Below are positions 40,735-49,304 of a stretch of 64,000 nucleotides of DNA, one piece after another. The stretch spans positions 81,580-145,579 of the forward strand of contig DUAG01000019.1 in the NCBI GenBank assembly GCA_012960925.1, given 5' to 3'. The first letter of the stretch is position 1; each line of letters opens with the position of its first letter. Origin of the DNA: Candidatus Manganitrophaceae bacterium (GTDB taxonomy: Bacteria > Nitrospirota > Nitrospiria > SBBL01 > JAADHI01). Under the pieces are notes generated by a model. It saw nothing but the letters and a program-made list of their open reading frames with translations, ran no database searches and was not told the DNA's origin. The position numbers and the translations under genes are program-made.

Positions 40735-41498
40735 ACGCCGTCAAGGCCATCGCGGTAAACACCTTTAGGGAGGCGATCCGAAACAAGATCCTGTACAGCC
40801 TTATATTCTTTGCCCTCTTGATGATGGGTGGCTCTCTTGTTCTCGATCAGGCGACTGTTGGCCAGCGGAGTAAGATTATCAAGGACATGGGCCTTGCCAG
40901 CATTAACCTCTTTGGCGTGATGATCGCGATTGTCGTCGGGATCGGTCTTGTCTCTAAAGAGATCGAAAAGCGGACCATCTACACGCTCCTGGCAAAACCG
41001 GTCCACAGGGCTCAATTCTTAATCGGAAAATATTTGGGCATTGTCTTGACCCTTGGAGTGGAGACCCTCTTGATGACGTTTTTTTTCTTTCTTCTGGTCT
41101 GGTTGTATGAGGGAGTGATCGACCTTGTTCTGCTGAAGGCGATTTTCCTGATCTTCATTGAAATTTCGGTTGTTGCGGCAGTTGCCATCTTTTTTTCTAC
41201 TTTTTCAACTCCATTTCTCAGTGGGATGTTTACTTTTTCGATTTATGTGATTGGCCATTTGACCGAGGATTTAAATCGGATCGGCAGCCTTTCAGGGAAT
41301 TTCGCCTTGGAGAAGTTGACCGTCTTCTTCTATTATCTTCTGCCCAATCTGGAAAACTTTAATATCAAAGGAGAGGTGGTTCACCATCTCCCACTTCTGC
41401 CTGGAAAAATCCTTTTGAGCGCTTCTTATGGGCTGCTCTATATTTTATTCTTGTTGCTTGCTTCCTCGGCATTCTTTCAAAGGCGGGATTTCAAATGA
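40731..41498 (+). CDS. ABC-2 type transporter permease
   Basis: A 255-residue protein with six hydrophobic segments. It starts MNAVKAIAVNTFREAIRNKI, a common beginning of ABC-2 permeases, then VGIGLVSKEIEKRTIYTLLA KPV, the coupling-helix region that contacts the ATPase. The C-terminal RRDFK is cytoplasmic. It is translationally coupled on both sides by ATGA overlaps and forms the exporter with the upstream ATPase. Confidence 0.87.
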   Translation: MNAVKAIAVNTFREAIRNKILYSLIFFALLMMGGSLVLDQATVGQRSKIIKDMGLASINLFGVMIAIVVGIGLVSKEIEKRTIYTLLAKPVHRAQFLIGKYLGIVLTLGVETLLMTFFFFLLVWLYEGVIDLVLLKAIFLIFIEISVVAAVAIFFSTFSTPFLSGMFTFSIYVIGHLTEDLNRIGSLSGNFALEKLTVFFYYLLPNLENFNIKGEVVHHLPLLPGKILLSASYGLLYILFLLLASSAFFQRRDFK

Positions 41499-42154
41499 GT
41501 TTGAATGGTGGACGAATGAAGCTTATCAGGACGATTGCGCTTTGTGTTGTCCTGTTCTTCTCTTTGATCTATGTAAAGGTCTTCCTTTCCTCACGGTATG
41601 AATTTAAAGAAGCCAGCATTGCCGATGCGAAGGGAAACATCCGGGATGCGATCATGCATTATGAACGGGCCATCCTCTGGTATCTTCCGGTGGGAGGATA
41701 TGTTGAACGTTCAGCCGAGCGGCTCTGGGAGATCGGAAGAGATCTCGAAGAGACCGACATGAAACTCGCATTGATCGCGTACCGATCTCTTCGCAGTGCT
41801 TTTTACGCAACACGAAGTTTCTATACCCCGGGTCGTTCGTGGATTGATCGGACGGATGAAAAAATTGCTGACCTGATGGCCTTAGCCCCTCCGTCCTCTG
41901 AGAAGAGTAAAAAAATGAGTCAAGCCGAACGACGGGATGAGGCCCTGACTATTTTGAAGCGTCCGATGCGGCCCTATGTAGGTTGGTCCATCCTTTTGGA
42001 AATCGGCTTCTGGGGGTGGATTACAGGAACGCTCCTTTTTATCTTCAGGGCCTTTAATACGGAACATCAGTGGAATATGAGAAGAGGGGTTTTTTGGGGA
42101 GGGATCGCGATCTTCTTTTATGCCCTCTGGATCATCGGGATGATGAAGGCTTAG
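41495..42154 (+). CDS. Membrane protein of unknown function in the ABC gene set
   Basis: A 219-residue protein with one N-terminal membrane segment (IRTIALCVVLFFSLIYVKVF) and two near the C-terminus (LLEIGFWGWITGTLLFIF; GIAIFFYALWIIGMM). The part between is helical with a TPR-like look (DAKGNIRDAIMHYERAILWY). The start may be ATG 41495 (overlapping the permease stop) or ATG 41516. No family recognised. Its position suggests a dedicated partner of the exporter. Confidence 0.68.
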   Translation: MSLNGGRMKLIRTIALCVVLFFSLIYVKVFLSSRYEFKEASIADAKGNIRDAIMHYERAILWYLPVGGYVERSAERLWEIGRDLEETDMKLALIAYRSLRSAFYATRSFYTPGRSWIDRTDEKIADLMALAPPSSEKSKKMSQAERRDEALTILKRPMRPYVGWSILLEIGFWGWITGTLLFIFRAFNTEHQWNMRRGVFWGGIAIFFYALWIIGMMKA

Positions 42155-42156
42155 AA

Positions 42157-42336
42157 ATGAAACTTCTCTATCTGTTTATGGTGATTGTCGGGATTGCAGG
42201 GATCGGCCTCGGTTTCTGGGGGCAACACTCCCTGAAGCGTCCTTATGATAGTTTGAGCGCTCTGATGCTCCCGTTCAGCCTGGTGCTTGGCCTTCTGGGC
42301 GTCCTGCTTCTGTGCATCCCCCTCTTCTTTGGTTGA
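42157..42336 (+). CDS. Small membrane protein, two predicted helices
   Basis: A 59-residue protein with two hydrophobic helices (YLFMVIVGIAGIGLGFW and LPFSLVLGLLGVLLLCIPLF). It starts 3 nt after the previous stop; a longer frame beginning at 42070 lies inside the previous gene and is not used. It is the last gene of the ABC set, 11 nt before the convergent gene. Function not recognised. Confidence 0.6.
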   Translation: MKLLYLFMVIVGIAGIGLGFWGQHSLKRPYDSLSALMLPFSLVLGLLGVLLLCIPLFFG

Positions 42337-42347
42337 TTTCCTTCTTT

Positions 42348-43118
42348 CTAAAACCCAACATTAAAGCGTAGAGTATAAAGCGTGATCTTGCTGAAATCGG
42401 CCTCAGCCACGATGTTGATGATGGGTAATGGGGAAATCTTTACGCCGACAAATGGTTTTGGAAGCGTGGTGTTTGACTCTAAATTTAAAGGAGCGGGAAG
42501 ATCGACTATTTTACTTTTGATCCACACCTGCCCATAACCAATGTAAGGGGTGAGGAAAAGAAAGCCCTTGCTGATAGAGATGTCTGCCCCGGCGGTTTCC
42601 AGATCCAGATTGTTAACACCTAATAGCCTTGTATATGAAGCTCTGACGGCGATTGAGGGGAGGAGCGTATTTCCTTTAATGAAGGCCCACTTGATTGCTC
42701 CACCGGCCATCTCAATGTTTGAATTTGGCACTCGCGCATAAACAGCGCTAACATCGATTCCGAATGGTAGCCCTTTTTGAACGTGAATTTTAGGAAGTGG
42801 AATCTGGCTGGGGGCGCCCGGAGCGATCACCTTCCAATAGGGACTGTCCTGTTTGATATCGACCGCTGTGACTTCAACCCCAATGTCGAAACCGAGGATC
42901 CCAAGGGGTTCAGCCGGGGAAAGGGGGAGATAGCTGACGGCAAGGCCGATCTCCTCACTAAAGTCCTCGAATCCTCCCTGGATCAGCAAGTTGAGGTTGT
43001 TCGTCACGGCTGAGTTTATATCAAGGTCAGCATTAAATGCTGACGTCGAAGGGGCATTTGTAAAAAGCACGATCCCGAGACCGGCCCAGAAAAAAATTTT
43101 TCTTATGCGTACTGACAT
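42348..43118 (-). CDS. Predicted outer-membrane barrel-like protein
   Basis: A 256-residue protein. The signal peptide (IRKIFFWAGLGIVLFTNAPS ... AFNADL) is followed by alternating strand-like segments, Gly and aromatic residues, and a C-terminal Phe (LRFNVGF), consistent with a 10-12 strand outer-membrane barrel. ATG 43118 is chosen because GAGGAGGT lies just upstream on the minus strand; the earlier ATG at 43145 lacks this. No family name is assigned. Confidence 0.7.
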   Translation of the reverse strand: MSVRIRKIFFWAGLGIVLFTNAPSTSAFNADLDINSAVTNNLNLLIQGGFEDFSEEIGLAVSYLPLSPAEPLGILGFDIGVEVTAVDIKQDSPYWKVIAPGAPSQIPLPKIHVQKGLPFGIDVSAVYARVPNSNIEMAGGAIKWAFIKGNTLLPSIAVRASYTRLLGVNNLDLETAGADISISKGFLFLTPYIGYGQVWIKSKIVDLPAPLNLESNTTLPKPFVGVKISPLPIINIVAEADFSKITLYTLRFNVGF

Positions 43119-43298
43119 AACGACCTCCTCATTAAATAAAAACAATAAGCTATTTCGTTAGGGTTGAAATACAGTTGATCATTCCGGGATAAATGCCCCG
43201 GTGTTCTTAAGGGGGAATTCCAGGAGGGACGAACGAAGGGAACAAATCCCCAAGATCCTGCGCTCCTGACTCATCAGTAAAAAACATTTAAAATCTAC

Positions 43299-43327
43299 TT
43301 GACAGTATAAAATACAGAGACTATAAT
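43299..43327 (+). promoter_or_regulatory. Consensus sigma-70 promoter of the tRNA-tuf-ribosomal block
   Basis: TTGACA (43299-43304), 17 nt and TATAAT (43322-43327) match the consensus exactly. It lies 132 nt upstream of tRNA-Thr, with a predicted start near 43334. The remainder of the 43119-43458 gap shows no gene. A promoter of this quality fits stable RNA and EF-Tu expression. Confidence 0.85.
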
Positions 43328-43458
43328 CAGTAGTTTCCCTTGGTATGCCTGTTTTTTTCTCACTCCATCGGGGTGTTTCTCTATTCGTCTCCTAAGTATG
43401 AGGTCTTGAACACAAACGCTTATTATTACATAGGTTTATGTTTTTGTAAAGGTTGCTG

Positions 43459-43531
43459 GCTGGCGTAGCTCAGTTGGTAGAGCAGCTGATTTGTAATCAG
43501 CAGGTCGGGGGTTCAACTCCCTTCGCCAGCT
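43459..43531 (+). tRNA. tRNA-Thr (anticodon UGU)
   Basis: A complete cloverleaf. The acceptor GCTGGCG pairs with CGCCAGC, the D arm contains GCTCAGTTGGTAGAGC, the anticodon loop is TTTGTAA with TGT, and the T loop is GTTCAACTC. The 3' CCA is not encoded (TCC GAT follows), unlike the other three tRNAs of the cluster. It reads ACA and ACG. Confidence 0.96.
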
Positions 43532-43548
43532 CCGATTATTCTCTGTTG

Positions 43549-43709
43549 TGTAACGATTTAGCCTGCCCATGTTTTTCTCCAGGGCGAGGCGTGAAGAGCG
43601 CAGAACCACAGCGTATAGTGTTGCTATGCGAGGATTCGAGTGCCACAGCATCGCTGCGATGGAGGAATAGGTCTCGCGAAGCCAAAGAGGGGCAGGCTGA
43701 GTTGTTACT
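43549..43709. repeat. Dispersed palindromic repeat, copy 2, inside the tRNA cluster
   Basis: A 160-bp relative of the element at 13080-13240, lying between tRNA-Thr and tRNA-Tyr. The left end TGTAACGATTTAGCCTGCCC and the right end GGGGCAGGCTGAGTTGTTAC are inverted repeats of each other. The 89-bp core (43577-43665) is the reverse complement of the copy-1 core, while the ends keep the copy-1 orientation. Open frames that cross this region are not genes. The insertion must be transcribed with the tRNAs and would form a long hairpin. Confidence 0.8.
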
Positions 43710-43733
43710 GGTTTTGGAAGGTTTTCTCCGACT

Positions 43734-43819
43734 GGGGAGGTACCCGAGTGGACAAAGGGAACAGACTGTAAATCTGTCGCCTATGGGCTTCGGAGGTTCG
43801 AATCCTCCTCTCCCCACCA
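43734..43819 (+). tRNA. tRNA-Tyr (anticodon GUA)
   Basis: A class II tRNA of 86 nt with long variable arm. The acceptor GGGGAGG pairs with TCTCCCC, the anticodon loop is CTGTAAA with GTA, the T loop is GGTTCGAATCC, and discriminator A with encoded CCA (43817-43819) ends it. Confidence 0.96.
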
Positions 43820-43908
43820 GGGGCATCTTTTTTTGATAAGTTGTCCCCTTGTTGTGTTTTTTTCAATCAAGGGGTTGGAAGCCGGGCTTACTTGAGAAGA
43901 AGTTCGAT

Positions 43909-43984
43909 GCGGGAATAGCTCAGTTGGTAGAGCGCTAGCCTTCCAAGCTGGATGTCGCGGGTTCGAATCCCGTTTCCCGCTCCA
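43909..43984 (+). tRNA. tRNA-Gly (anticodon UCC)
   Basis: A 76-nt cloverleaf. The acceptor GCGGGAA pairs with TTCCCGC, the anticodon loop is CTTCCAA with TCC, the T loop is GGTTCGAATCC, and CCA is encoded at the end. A small CCCCTTG/CAAGGGG hairpin (43845-43874) sits between it and tRNA-Tyr and may help processing. Confidence 0.97.
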
Positions 43985-44057
43985 GGTATGTAGTTCGTAT
44001 TGTCGGAATTTGGAGTGGTCAGGCTTCGTTCTGTCATTAACCGGGAAGAGCAGCGTT

Positions 44058-44133
44058 GCCCTTGTAGCTCAGTTGGTAGAGCACATCCTTGGTAAGGATG
44101 AGGTCACCGGTTCAATTCCGGTCGAGGGCTCCA
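44058..44133 (+). tRNA. tRNA-Thr (anticodon GGU)
   Basis: A 76-nt cloverleaf. The acceptor GCCCTTG pairs with CGAGGGC (one G-T), the anticodon loop is TTGGTAA with GGT, and the T loop is GGTTCAATTCC; CCA is encoded. It reads ACC and ACU and directly precedes tuf, the order known from the E. coli thrU-tyrU-glyT-thrT-tufB operon. Confidence 0.97.
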
Positions 44134-44191
44134 AGTGTTTTAATTGCATGGATTAGATTGTTTTGTGGACGGAAGAAGGAGGAGCGAATAG

Positions 44192-45382
44192 ATGGCGAAG
44201 GCTAAATTTGAGCGAACGAAGCCTCATATTAATATCGGGACGATCGGGCATGTGGATCATGGGAAGACGACACTGACCTCAGCGATCACGAAGGTCCTGG
44301 CAGCGAAGGGTGGCGCGGAGTACCTGGCGTATGACTCGATAGACAAGGCCCCTGAAGAGCGAGATCGAGGGATCACCATCGCGATTGCCCATGTGGAGTA
44401 TGAGACGGACAATCGGCACTATGCGCATGTAGACTGTCCCGGGCACGCGGACTACGTGAAGAACATGATCACGGGGGCGGCGCAAATGGACGGGGCGGTG
44501 CTGGTCGTCTCTGCAGCAGACGGGCCGATGCCCCAGACACGGGAGCATATCCTACTGGCGCGGCAGGTTGGGGTTCCGTATATCGTTGTCTACATGAACA
44601 AAGCAGACCAGGTGGACGACAAAGAATTGCTGGAGCTGGTGGAATTGGAAGTCCGGGATTTGTTGTCGAAGTATGAATTTCCGGGAGATGACATCCCGAT
44701 CGTGGTCGGGTCCGCTTTGAAAGCCCTGGAAGGGGACAAAGGGGAAATGGGAGAAGAGTCGATCGCGAAATTAATGGAAGCCGTCGACAGCTACATCCCC
44801 ACGCCGAAGCGGGAGATCGACAAGCCCTTTATCATGCCGATCGAAGACGTATTTTCAATCAGCGGACGCGGGACCGTCGTGACGGGGCGGATCGAAAAAG
44901 GCATCGTGAAAGTTGGAGATGAGATCGAGATCGTCGGGGTGAAAGAAACCCGGAAGACCATCGTGACCGGGGTTGAGATGTTCCGTAAGATATTGGATGA
45001 GGGGCAGGCGGGAGACAACGTTGGGATCTTGCTTCGAGGAACAAAGAAGGAAGAAGTAGAGCGGGGGATGGTCTTGGCGGCACCGAAAACCATCACGCCG
45101 CACACGGTCTTCAAGGCGGAAGCCTATATCCTGACAAAAGATGAAGGCGGACGCCACACCCCGTTTTTTAACGGATACCGGCCTCAGTTTTACCTTCGGA
45201 CAACGGATGTGACAGGGGTTTCGAAGTTGGCGGAAGGCGTTGAGATGGTGATGCCTGGAGATAACGTCACGATGGAAGTGGAATTGATCATGCCGATCGC
45301 GATGCAGGAAGGATTGCGTTTTGCGATACGGGAAGGCGGACGGACGGTTGGTGCCGGTGTCATCACTCAGATCATTAAGTAG
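44192..45382 (+). CDS. tuf: Elongation factor Tu
   Basis: A 396-residue GTPase that brings aminoacyl-tRNA to the ribosome. G1 GHVDHGKT is at residues 19-26, switch [15 protein letters not shown] (more often RGITINTSHVEYET), then G3 DCPGHAD and G4 NKAD (usually NKCD). Domains 2 and 3 are complete to [19 protein letters not shown] precedes the ATG. It stands between the tRNA cluster and rpsJ, so it combines the surroundings of tufB upstream with the S10 operon downstream. No fusA or rpsL/rpsG is in the window. Confidence 0.99.
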   Translation: MAKAKFERTKPHINIGTIGHVDHGKTTLTSAITKVLAAKGGAEYLAYDSIDKAPEERDRGITIAIAHVEYETDNRHYAHVDCPGHADYVKNMITGAAQMDGAVLVVSAADGPMPQTREHILLARQVGVPYIVVYMNKADQVDDKELLELVELEVRDLLSKYEFPGDDIPIVVGSALKALEGDKGEMGEESIAKLMEAVDSYIPTPKREIDKPFIMPIEDVFSISGRGTVVTGRIEKGIVKVGDEIEIVGVKETRKTIVTGVEMFRKILDEGQAGDNVGILLRGTKKEEVERGMVLAAPKTITPHTVFKAEAYILTKDEGGRHTPFFNGYRPQFYLRTTDVTGVSKLAEGVEMVMPGDNVTMEVELIMPIAMQEGLRFAIREGGRTVGAGVITQIIK

Positions 45383-45428
45383 AAATTCGATTGTCTATGG
45401 GGAAGTTCGTTAGAAAAGGTGGGTGTTT

Positions 45429-45734
45429 GTGAGTCAGAAGATACGAGTTCGTTTGAAGGCATATGATTACCGTCTCCTTGATCAATCGGTTGGCGAGATT
45501 GTCGAGACGGTGAAAAGAACGGGTGCGAAGATTGCGGGTCCAATTCCTCTGCCGACGAAAATCGCAAAATATACAGTTCTTAAATCGCCTCATGTTGATA
45601 AAAAATCAAGAGAGCAGTTTGAGATACGCACGCATAAACGCTTGATTGACATATTGGAACCGACCCCTGACACCGTTGATGCGCTGATGAAGCTGAATCT
45701 TTCGGCGGGTGTCAATGTGGAGATCAAACTTTAA
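45429..45734 (+). CDS. rpsJ: 30S ribosomal protein S10
   Basis: The 101-residue product starts [20 protein letters not shown] and includes [19 protein letters not shown], the loop that enters the 30S head and also binds NusB in antitermination. GTG 45429 with AAGGTGGG upstream is preferred to GTG 45423. It is the first gene of the S10 series; only 46 nt separate it from tuf and no terminator is seen between them. Confidence 0.98.
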   Translation: MSQKIRVRLKAYDYRLLDQSVGEIVETVKRTGAKIAGPIPLPTKIAKYTVLKSPHVDKKSREQFEIRTHKRLIDILEPTPDTVDALMKLNLSAGVNVEIKL

Positions 45735-45749
45735 AGGGAAGATGTAACA

Positions 45750-46418
45750 ATGGTTAACGGATTAATCGCACATAAATTGGGCATGACTCAAGTCTACTCT
45801 GAGGCAGGCCGCTTGGTTCCGGTTACAGTGCTGGAGGTTGGACCGTGTAAGGTTGTTCAGTTGAAGACCGCCGAAAAAGAAGGGTATGCAGGGGCGCAAC
45901 TTTCGTTTGATGAGGTGAAAGAGCACCGTGTCACGAAGCCATCCCGAGGACATTATAAAAAGGCGGGTGTTCAGCCTTCTCGGATTTTGAGGGAATTTGG
46001 CGGGGACATGAGCGGATTGAGTGTAGGTCAGACCCTTACTGCGGAAATTTTTGAAAAAGGGGAATATGTAGATATCACCGGAGTTTCCAAGGGAAAAGGC
46101 TTCCAGGGTGTCATGAAGAGACACAATTATCGAGGTGGGCCGGCGAGTCATGGTTCGATGTTTCATCGTTCTACGGGATCTGTCGGACAGTGTGCCTCTC
46201 CGTCGCGGGTTTGGAAAAATAAAGGTATGCCGGGACAAATGGGGAATAAGCGTGTGACAACGCAGGGTTTAGAGGTGGTCGAGGTCCGTGTTGCAGAAAA
46301 CCTTGTTTTTGTGAGGGGATCCGTCCCCGGAGGAAGCAAGGGGGTGGTCATGATACGCAAGTCGGTCAAGGGGAAGGTAAAGAAAGAGGTTGTTGTCAGG
46401 GGCGGCAAGAAAAAATAA
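45750..46418 (+). CDS. rplC: 50S ribosomal protein L3
   Basis: A 222-residue protein starting NGLIAHKLGMTQVYSEAGR. The extension that reaches towards the peptidyl transferase centre reads GKGFQGVMKRHNYRGGPASH, containing the usual site of glutamine methylation region in other bacteria. Lys/Arg-rich tail. It starts the 23S assembly at its 3' end. Confidence 0.98.
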   Translation: MVNGLIAHKLGMTQVYSEAGRLVPVTVLEVGPCKVVQLKTAEKEGYAGAQLSFDEVKEHRVTKPSRGHYKKAGVQPSRILREFGGDMSGLSVGQTLTAEIFEKGEYVDITGVSKGKGFQGVMKRHNYRGGPASHGSMFHRSTGSVGQCASPSRVWKNKGMPGQMGNKRVTTQGLEVVEVRVAENLVFVRGSVPGGSKGVVMIRKSVKGKVKKEVVVRGGKKK

Positions 46419-46460
46419 GAGTTACGTTAACAGGAATGGATCTTTAGATTAGGACGTGTA

Positions 46461-47099
46461 ATGCCGGAAGTAGAGATTAAGAATCATCATAATAAGAAGA
46501 CAGGATCGATGCCTTTGGATGATCGTGTTTTCGGCGGTAAGGTTTCGAAGCCACTCCTACATGAAGCGGTGCAGTTGCATCTTGCTTCGAGACGGCAGGG
46601 GACGGCCGCGACAAAAACAAAAGGTCTGATCCGTGGTGGAGGAAGAAAGCCATGGAAGCAGAAAGGAACGGGGCGCGCACGAGCCGGGTCTAATCGATCT
46701 CCACTCTGGCGGGGAGGTGGGACTGTTTTTGGGCCAAGACCCCGAAGCTATGCCTACTCGATGCCAAAAAAGAAGGCAAGGGCGGCCCTTTATTCAGCGC
46801 TGGCCTCTAAGGTGCAGGAGGAAGGCCTTGTCGTTCTGGAGGAGTTTATCTTTACAGAAGCAAAAACACGGACCATGGCGCTTCTTCTTAAGAAGCTTGA
46901 CTTGAGTGGAAGGATTCTGGTGCTTACTTCTCAAAAGCAGGACGATCTCAATCGAATGATTGGAAATCTTCCCAATGTCCACCTGCTGGAAGTTCGTCAA
47001 CTGAATGTTTATGACCTCATCCTGGCCGATACGCTTCTGACAACGCAGCGCGATATTTCCAGGCTGGTCGAGGTATGGGGGACCCATGAATCCGCATGA
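46461..47099 (+). CDS. rplD: 50S ribosomal protein L4
   Basis: A 212-residue protein. The tunnel-lining loop is RGGGRKPWKQKGTGRARAGS, with SPLWRGGGTVFGPRPRSYAY after it. In E. coli L4 also represses this operon through the leader; no such leader is recognisable here. It overlaps rplW by 14 nt. Confidence 0.97.
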   Translation: MPEVEIKNHHNKKTGSMPLDDRVFGGKVSKPLLHEAVQLHLASRRQGTAATKTKGLIRGGGRKPWKQKGTGRARAGSNRSPLWRGGGTVFGPRPRSYAYSMPKKKARAALYSALASKVQEEGLVVLEEFIFTEAKTRTMALLLKKLDLSGRILVLTSQKQDDLNRMIGNLPNVHLLEVRQLNVYDLILADTLLTTQRDISRLVEVWGTHESA

Positions 47100-47370
47100 T
47101 CTTATTGTTCGCCCTCTTTTAACAGAAAAGAGTACCTCGTTACGGGAGAATTACAATAAAGTGTGCTTTGTTGTGCGCCGTGAAGCAAACAGAAGAGAGG
47201 TGAAGCAGGCGATTGAAGCGATCTTGAACGTCAAGGTCGACAAGGTTCACATTATTAATATGATTGGGAAGACGAAGCGTCTCAATCGTTTTGTTGGAAA
47301 GCGGCGTGACTGGAAAAAAGCGATCGTTACTTTAAAGAAAGGTGAGAAGCTTGATCTTTTCGAGGGATAG
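47086..47370 (+). CDS. rplW: 50S ribosomal protein L23
   Basis: A 94-residue protein starting MNPHDLIVRPLLTEKSTSLR, with the conserved FVVRREANRREVKQAIEAI and the tip GKTKRLNRFVGKRRDWKKAI. L23 is the docking site of trigger factor and SRP at the tunnel exit. Confidence 0.97.
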   Translation: MNPHDLIVRPLLTEKSTSLRENYNKVCFVVRREANRREVKQAIEAILNVKVDKVHIINMIGKTKRLNRFVGKRRDWKKAIVTLKKGEKLDLFEG

Positions 47371-47408
47371 ATTTCTCATTCGACAAGAAAAGATGAGCGC
47401 GTAATAAA

Positions 47409-48239
47409 ATGGGCGTAAAAAAATATAAACCGACCTCTCCGGGGCGTCGTGCGGCGATGGGATTGACTTTCGACGAGATTACAAAGTCGAGGCCCGAGAA
47501 GAGTCTCCTTCGAGCAGTCCATTCCTCTGGTGGAAGAAACAACCGGGGAAAGATGACGATCCGCCATCGAGGTGGAGGGCATAAGCGCGCATATCGTATC
47601 ATCGATTTCAAACGGGATAAGTTTGGAATTCCGGCCAGGGTTGCAGCGATTGAGTATGACCCTAACCGCTCCGCGCGGATTGCTCTTTTGTTTTATGTTG
47701 ATGGTGAAAAGCGATATATTATTGCGCCTGTTGGCTTGAAGGTGGATGATCGTGTTACCTCCGGCCCGGACGCGGAGATTAAGGTTGGGTGTGCCCTTCC
47801 TCTTGAGAATATCCCAGTGGGGAGCACTATCCATAATTTAGAGCTTAAGAAGGGAAAAGGGGGCCAGTTGATTCGGGGTGCTGGAACTTCAGCTCAGTTG
47901 ATGGCAAAGGAAAAACCCTTTGCGAATATCCGGATGAAATCCGGTGAAATTCGCTTGATTCGTCTGGACTGTATGGCCACACTCGGCCAGGTGGGAAATA
48001 TTGATCACGGGAACTATTCTTACGGAAAAGCTGGAAGGCGAAGGTGGTTGGGGCGGCGTCCCCATGTTCGGGGGGTAGCGATGAACCCTGTCGATCATCC
48101 GCATGGTGGAGGAGAAGGGAAGGCGGGTCAAGGAAACCCGCATCCGGTTTCACCATGGGGGCAACTTGCAAAAGGGTTTAAAACCCGCCGGAGAAAAGAG
48201 ACCGACAAGTTTATTGTTCGTAAGCGTAAGAGGAAGTAG
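47409..48239 (+). CDS. rplB: 50S ribosomal protein L2
   Basis: A 276-residue protein with central [20 protein letters not shown] and the motif [20 protein letters not shown] near residue 222, which contains the histidine important for peptidyl transfer. C-terminal Lys/Arg-rich tail. It binds domain IV of 23S rRNA and the subunit interface. Confidence 0.98.
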   Translation: MGVKKYKPTSPGRRAAMGLTFDEITKSRPEKSLLRAVHSSGGRNNRGKMTIRHRGGGHKRAYRIIDFKRDKFGIPARVAAIEYDPNRSARIALLFYVDGEKRYIIAPVGLKVDDRVTSGPDAEIKVGCALPLENIPVGSTIHNLELKKGKGGQLIRGAGTSAQLMAKEKPFANIRMKSGEIRLIRLDCMATLGQVGNIDHGNYSYGKAGRRRWLGRRPHVRGVAMNPVDHPHGGGEGKAGQGNPHPVSPWGQLAKGFKTRRRKETDKFIVRKRKRK

Positions 48240-48281
48240 CCTGCGTCGTTGAAGGCTGACTGCATCAACTAGGGGAAGGCA

Positions 48282-48569
48282 ATGCCGAGATCATTAAAAA
48301 AGGGGCCGTTTGTGGATGAACATTTGGCCAAGAAGGTTTCCAAGATGAATGCGTCCAATGACCGAAAGATCATTAAGACCTGGTCGAGGCGTTCTACGAT
48401 TATTCCGGAAATGATCGGACATACGATGGCGGTTCATAACGGGAAGAAGTTTATCCCCGTGTATATCACTGAAAATATGGTAGGCCATAAATTGGGAGAG
48501 TTTTCCCCGACCCGATTCTTTAAAGGCCATGGGCATGCTAGGACAGAGAAAGCAAGCGCCTTAAAGTAA
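48282..48569 (+). CDS. rpsS: 30S ribosomal protein S19
   Basis: A 95-residue protein starting [20 protein letters not shown], ending [20 protein letters not shown]. It sits in the 30S head with S13. An AGGGGAAGG ribosome binding site precedes the ATG. Confidence 0.97.
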   Translation: MPRSLKKGPFVDEHLAKKVSKMNASNDRKIIKTWSRRSTIIPEMIGHTMAVHNGKKFIPVYITENMVGHKLGEFSPTRFFKGHGHARTEKASALK

Positions 48570-48638
48570 CTTTCCGAAGTGGGCTCCTATCGTCTTTTTG
48601 GATCTAATGTTCTGTTTTGGATAGAGTGAGTTAGAAGC

Positions 48639-49304
48639 ATGGAAGCAAAAGTAATTCTAAGGTATATTCGTATTGCGCCTAGAAAGGCGAGACTCGTGGC
48701 CGACTTGGTTCGCGGGAAGAATGCTGAGGAAGCGTTTACGATATTAAAGTTTACGCCAAGGCGGGGTGCGATGATCATCGAGAAGATCTTAAAGTCTGCC
48801 GTCGCGAATGCATCTCAAAAAGAAATGGGAGATGTCGATACCCTTAAGATTTCTAGGGTCTTTGTTGACTGCGGGCCGACGATGAAGAGGATGCGGCCGA
48901 GAGCGATGGGGCGGGCGAATACGATTTTGAAGAGGACCAGTCACATCACGCTGGTTCTCTCTGGAGAAGAGGCGGCGAAAAAGGATCGAAAGGCCACTTC
49001 TGCGCCGGTGAAACAGAAAAAAACGGCTCCTGTTAAAAAAACGGCAACTTCCCGGAAAAGTCCAGCTTCCGGGAAAAAGGCTGCTCCGAAAAAAGATACT
49101 ATATCCAAGAAAGAGGTTGCCTCTAAAAAGGGGAGTGATTCTGGAAAGGGCGGTGTATCTAAAAAAGCGCCTGCTTCAAAAAAAGTGGTTTCCCCTAAAA
49201 AAGAGACGGCTACTAAAAAGCCAGTGGTTTCTAAAAAGGAAGCGCCTCCTAAGAAGGCGCTTCCTAAGAAAAAGAAAGACGCAGATTCTCAAAAGGAGAA
49301 GTAA
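48639..49304 (+). CDS. rplV: 50S ribosomal protein L22 with long lysine-rich tail
   Basis: A 221-residue protein. Residues 1-110 are normal L22 ([49 protein letters not shown]). From about residue 112 a tail of about 110 residues follows, made almost only of Lys, Ala, Pro, Ser, Thr, Glu with repeated SKK and APKK units. L22 lines the exit tunnel, and its C-terminus lies on the ribosome surface. The tail ends in the codon that overlaps rpsC (TAATG). No frameshift is needed, so the tail is encoded. Confidence 0.95.
   Translation: MEAKVILRYIRIAPRKARLVADLVRGKNAEEAFTILKFTPRRGAMIIEKILKSAVANASQKEMGDVDTLKISRVFVDCGPTMKRMRPRAMGRANTILKRTSHITLVLSGEEAAKKDRKATSAPVKQKKTAPVKKTATSRKSPASGKKAAPKKDTISKKEVASKKGSDSGKGGVSKKAPASKKVVSPKKETATKKPVVSKKEAPPKKALPKKKKDADSQKEK

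Noticed and set aside
43453..43836. 127-codon + strand frame across two tRNAs and the repeat
   Set aside because: It runs through tRNA-Thr, the palindromic element and tRNA-Tyr, so it cannot be a real protein gene. The same holds for minus-strand frames 43436-43651 and 43536-43826.
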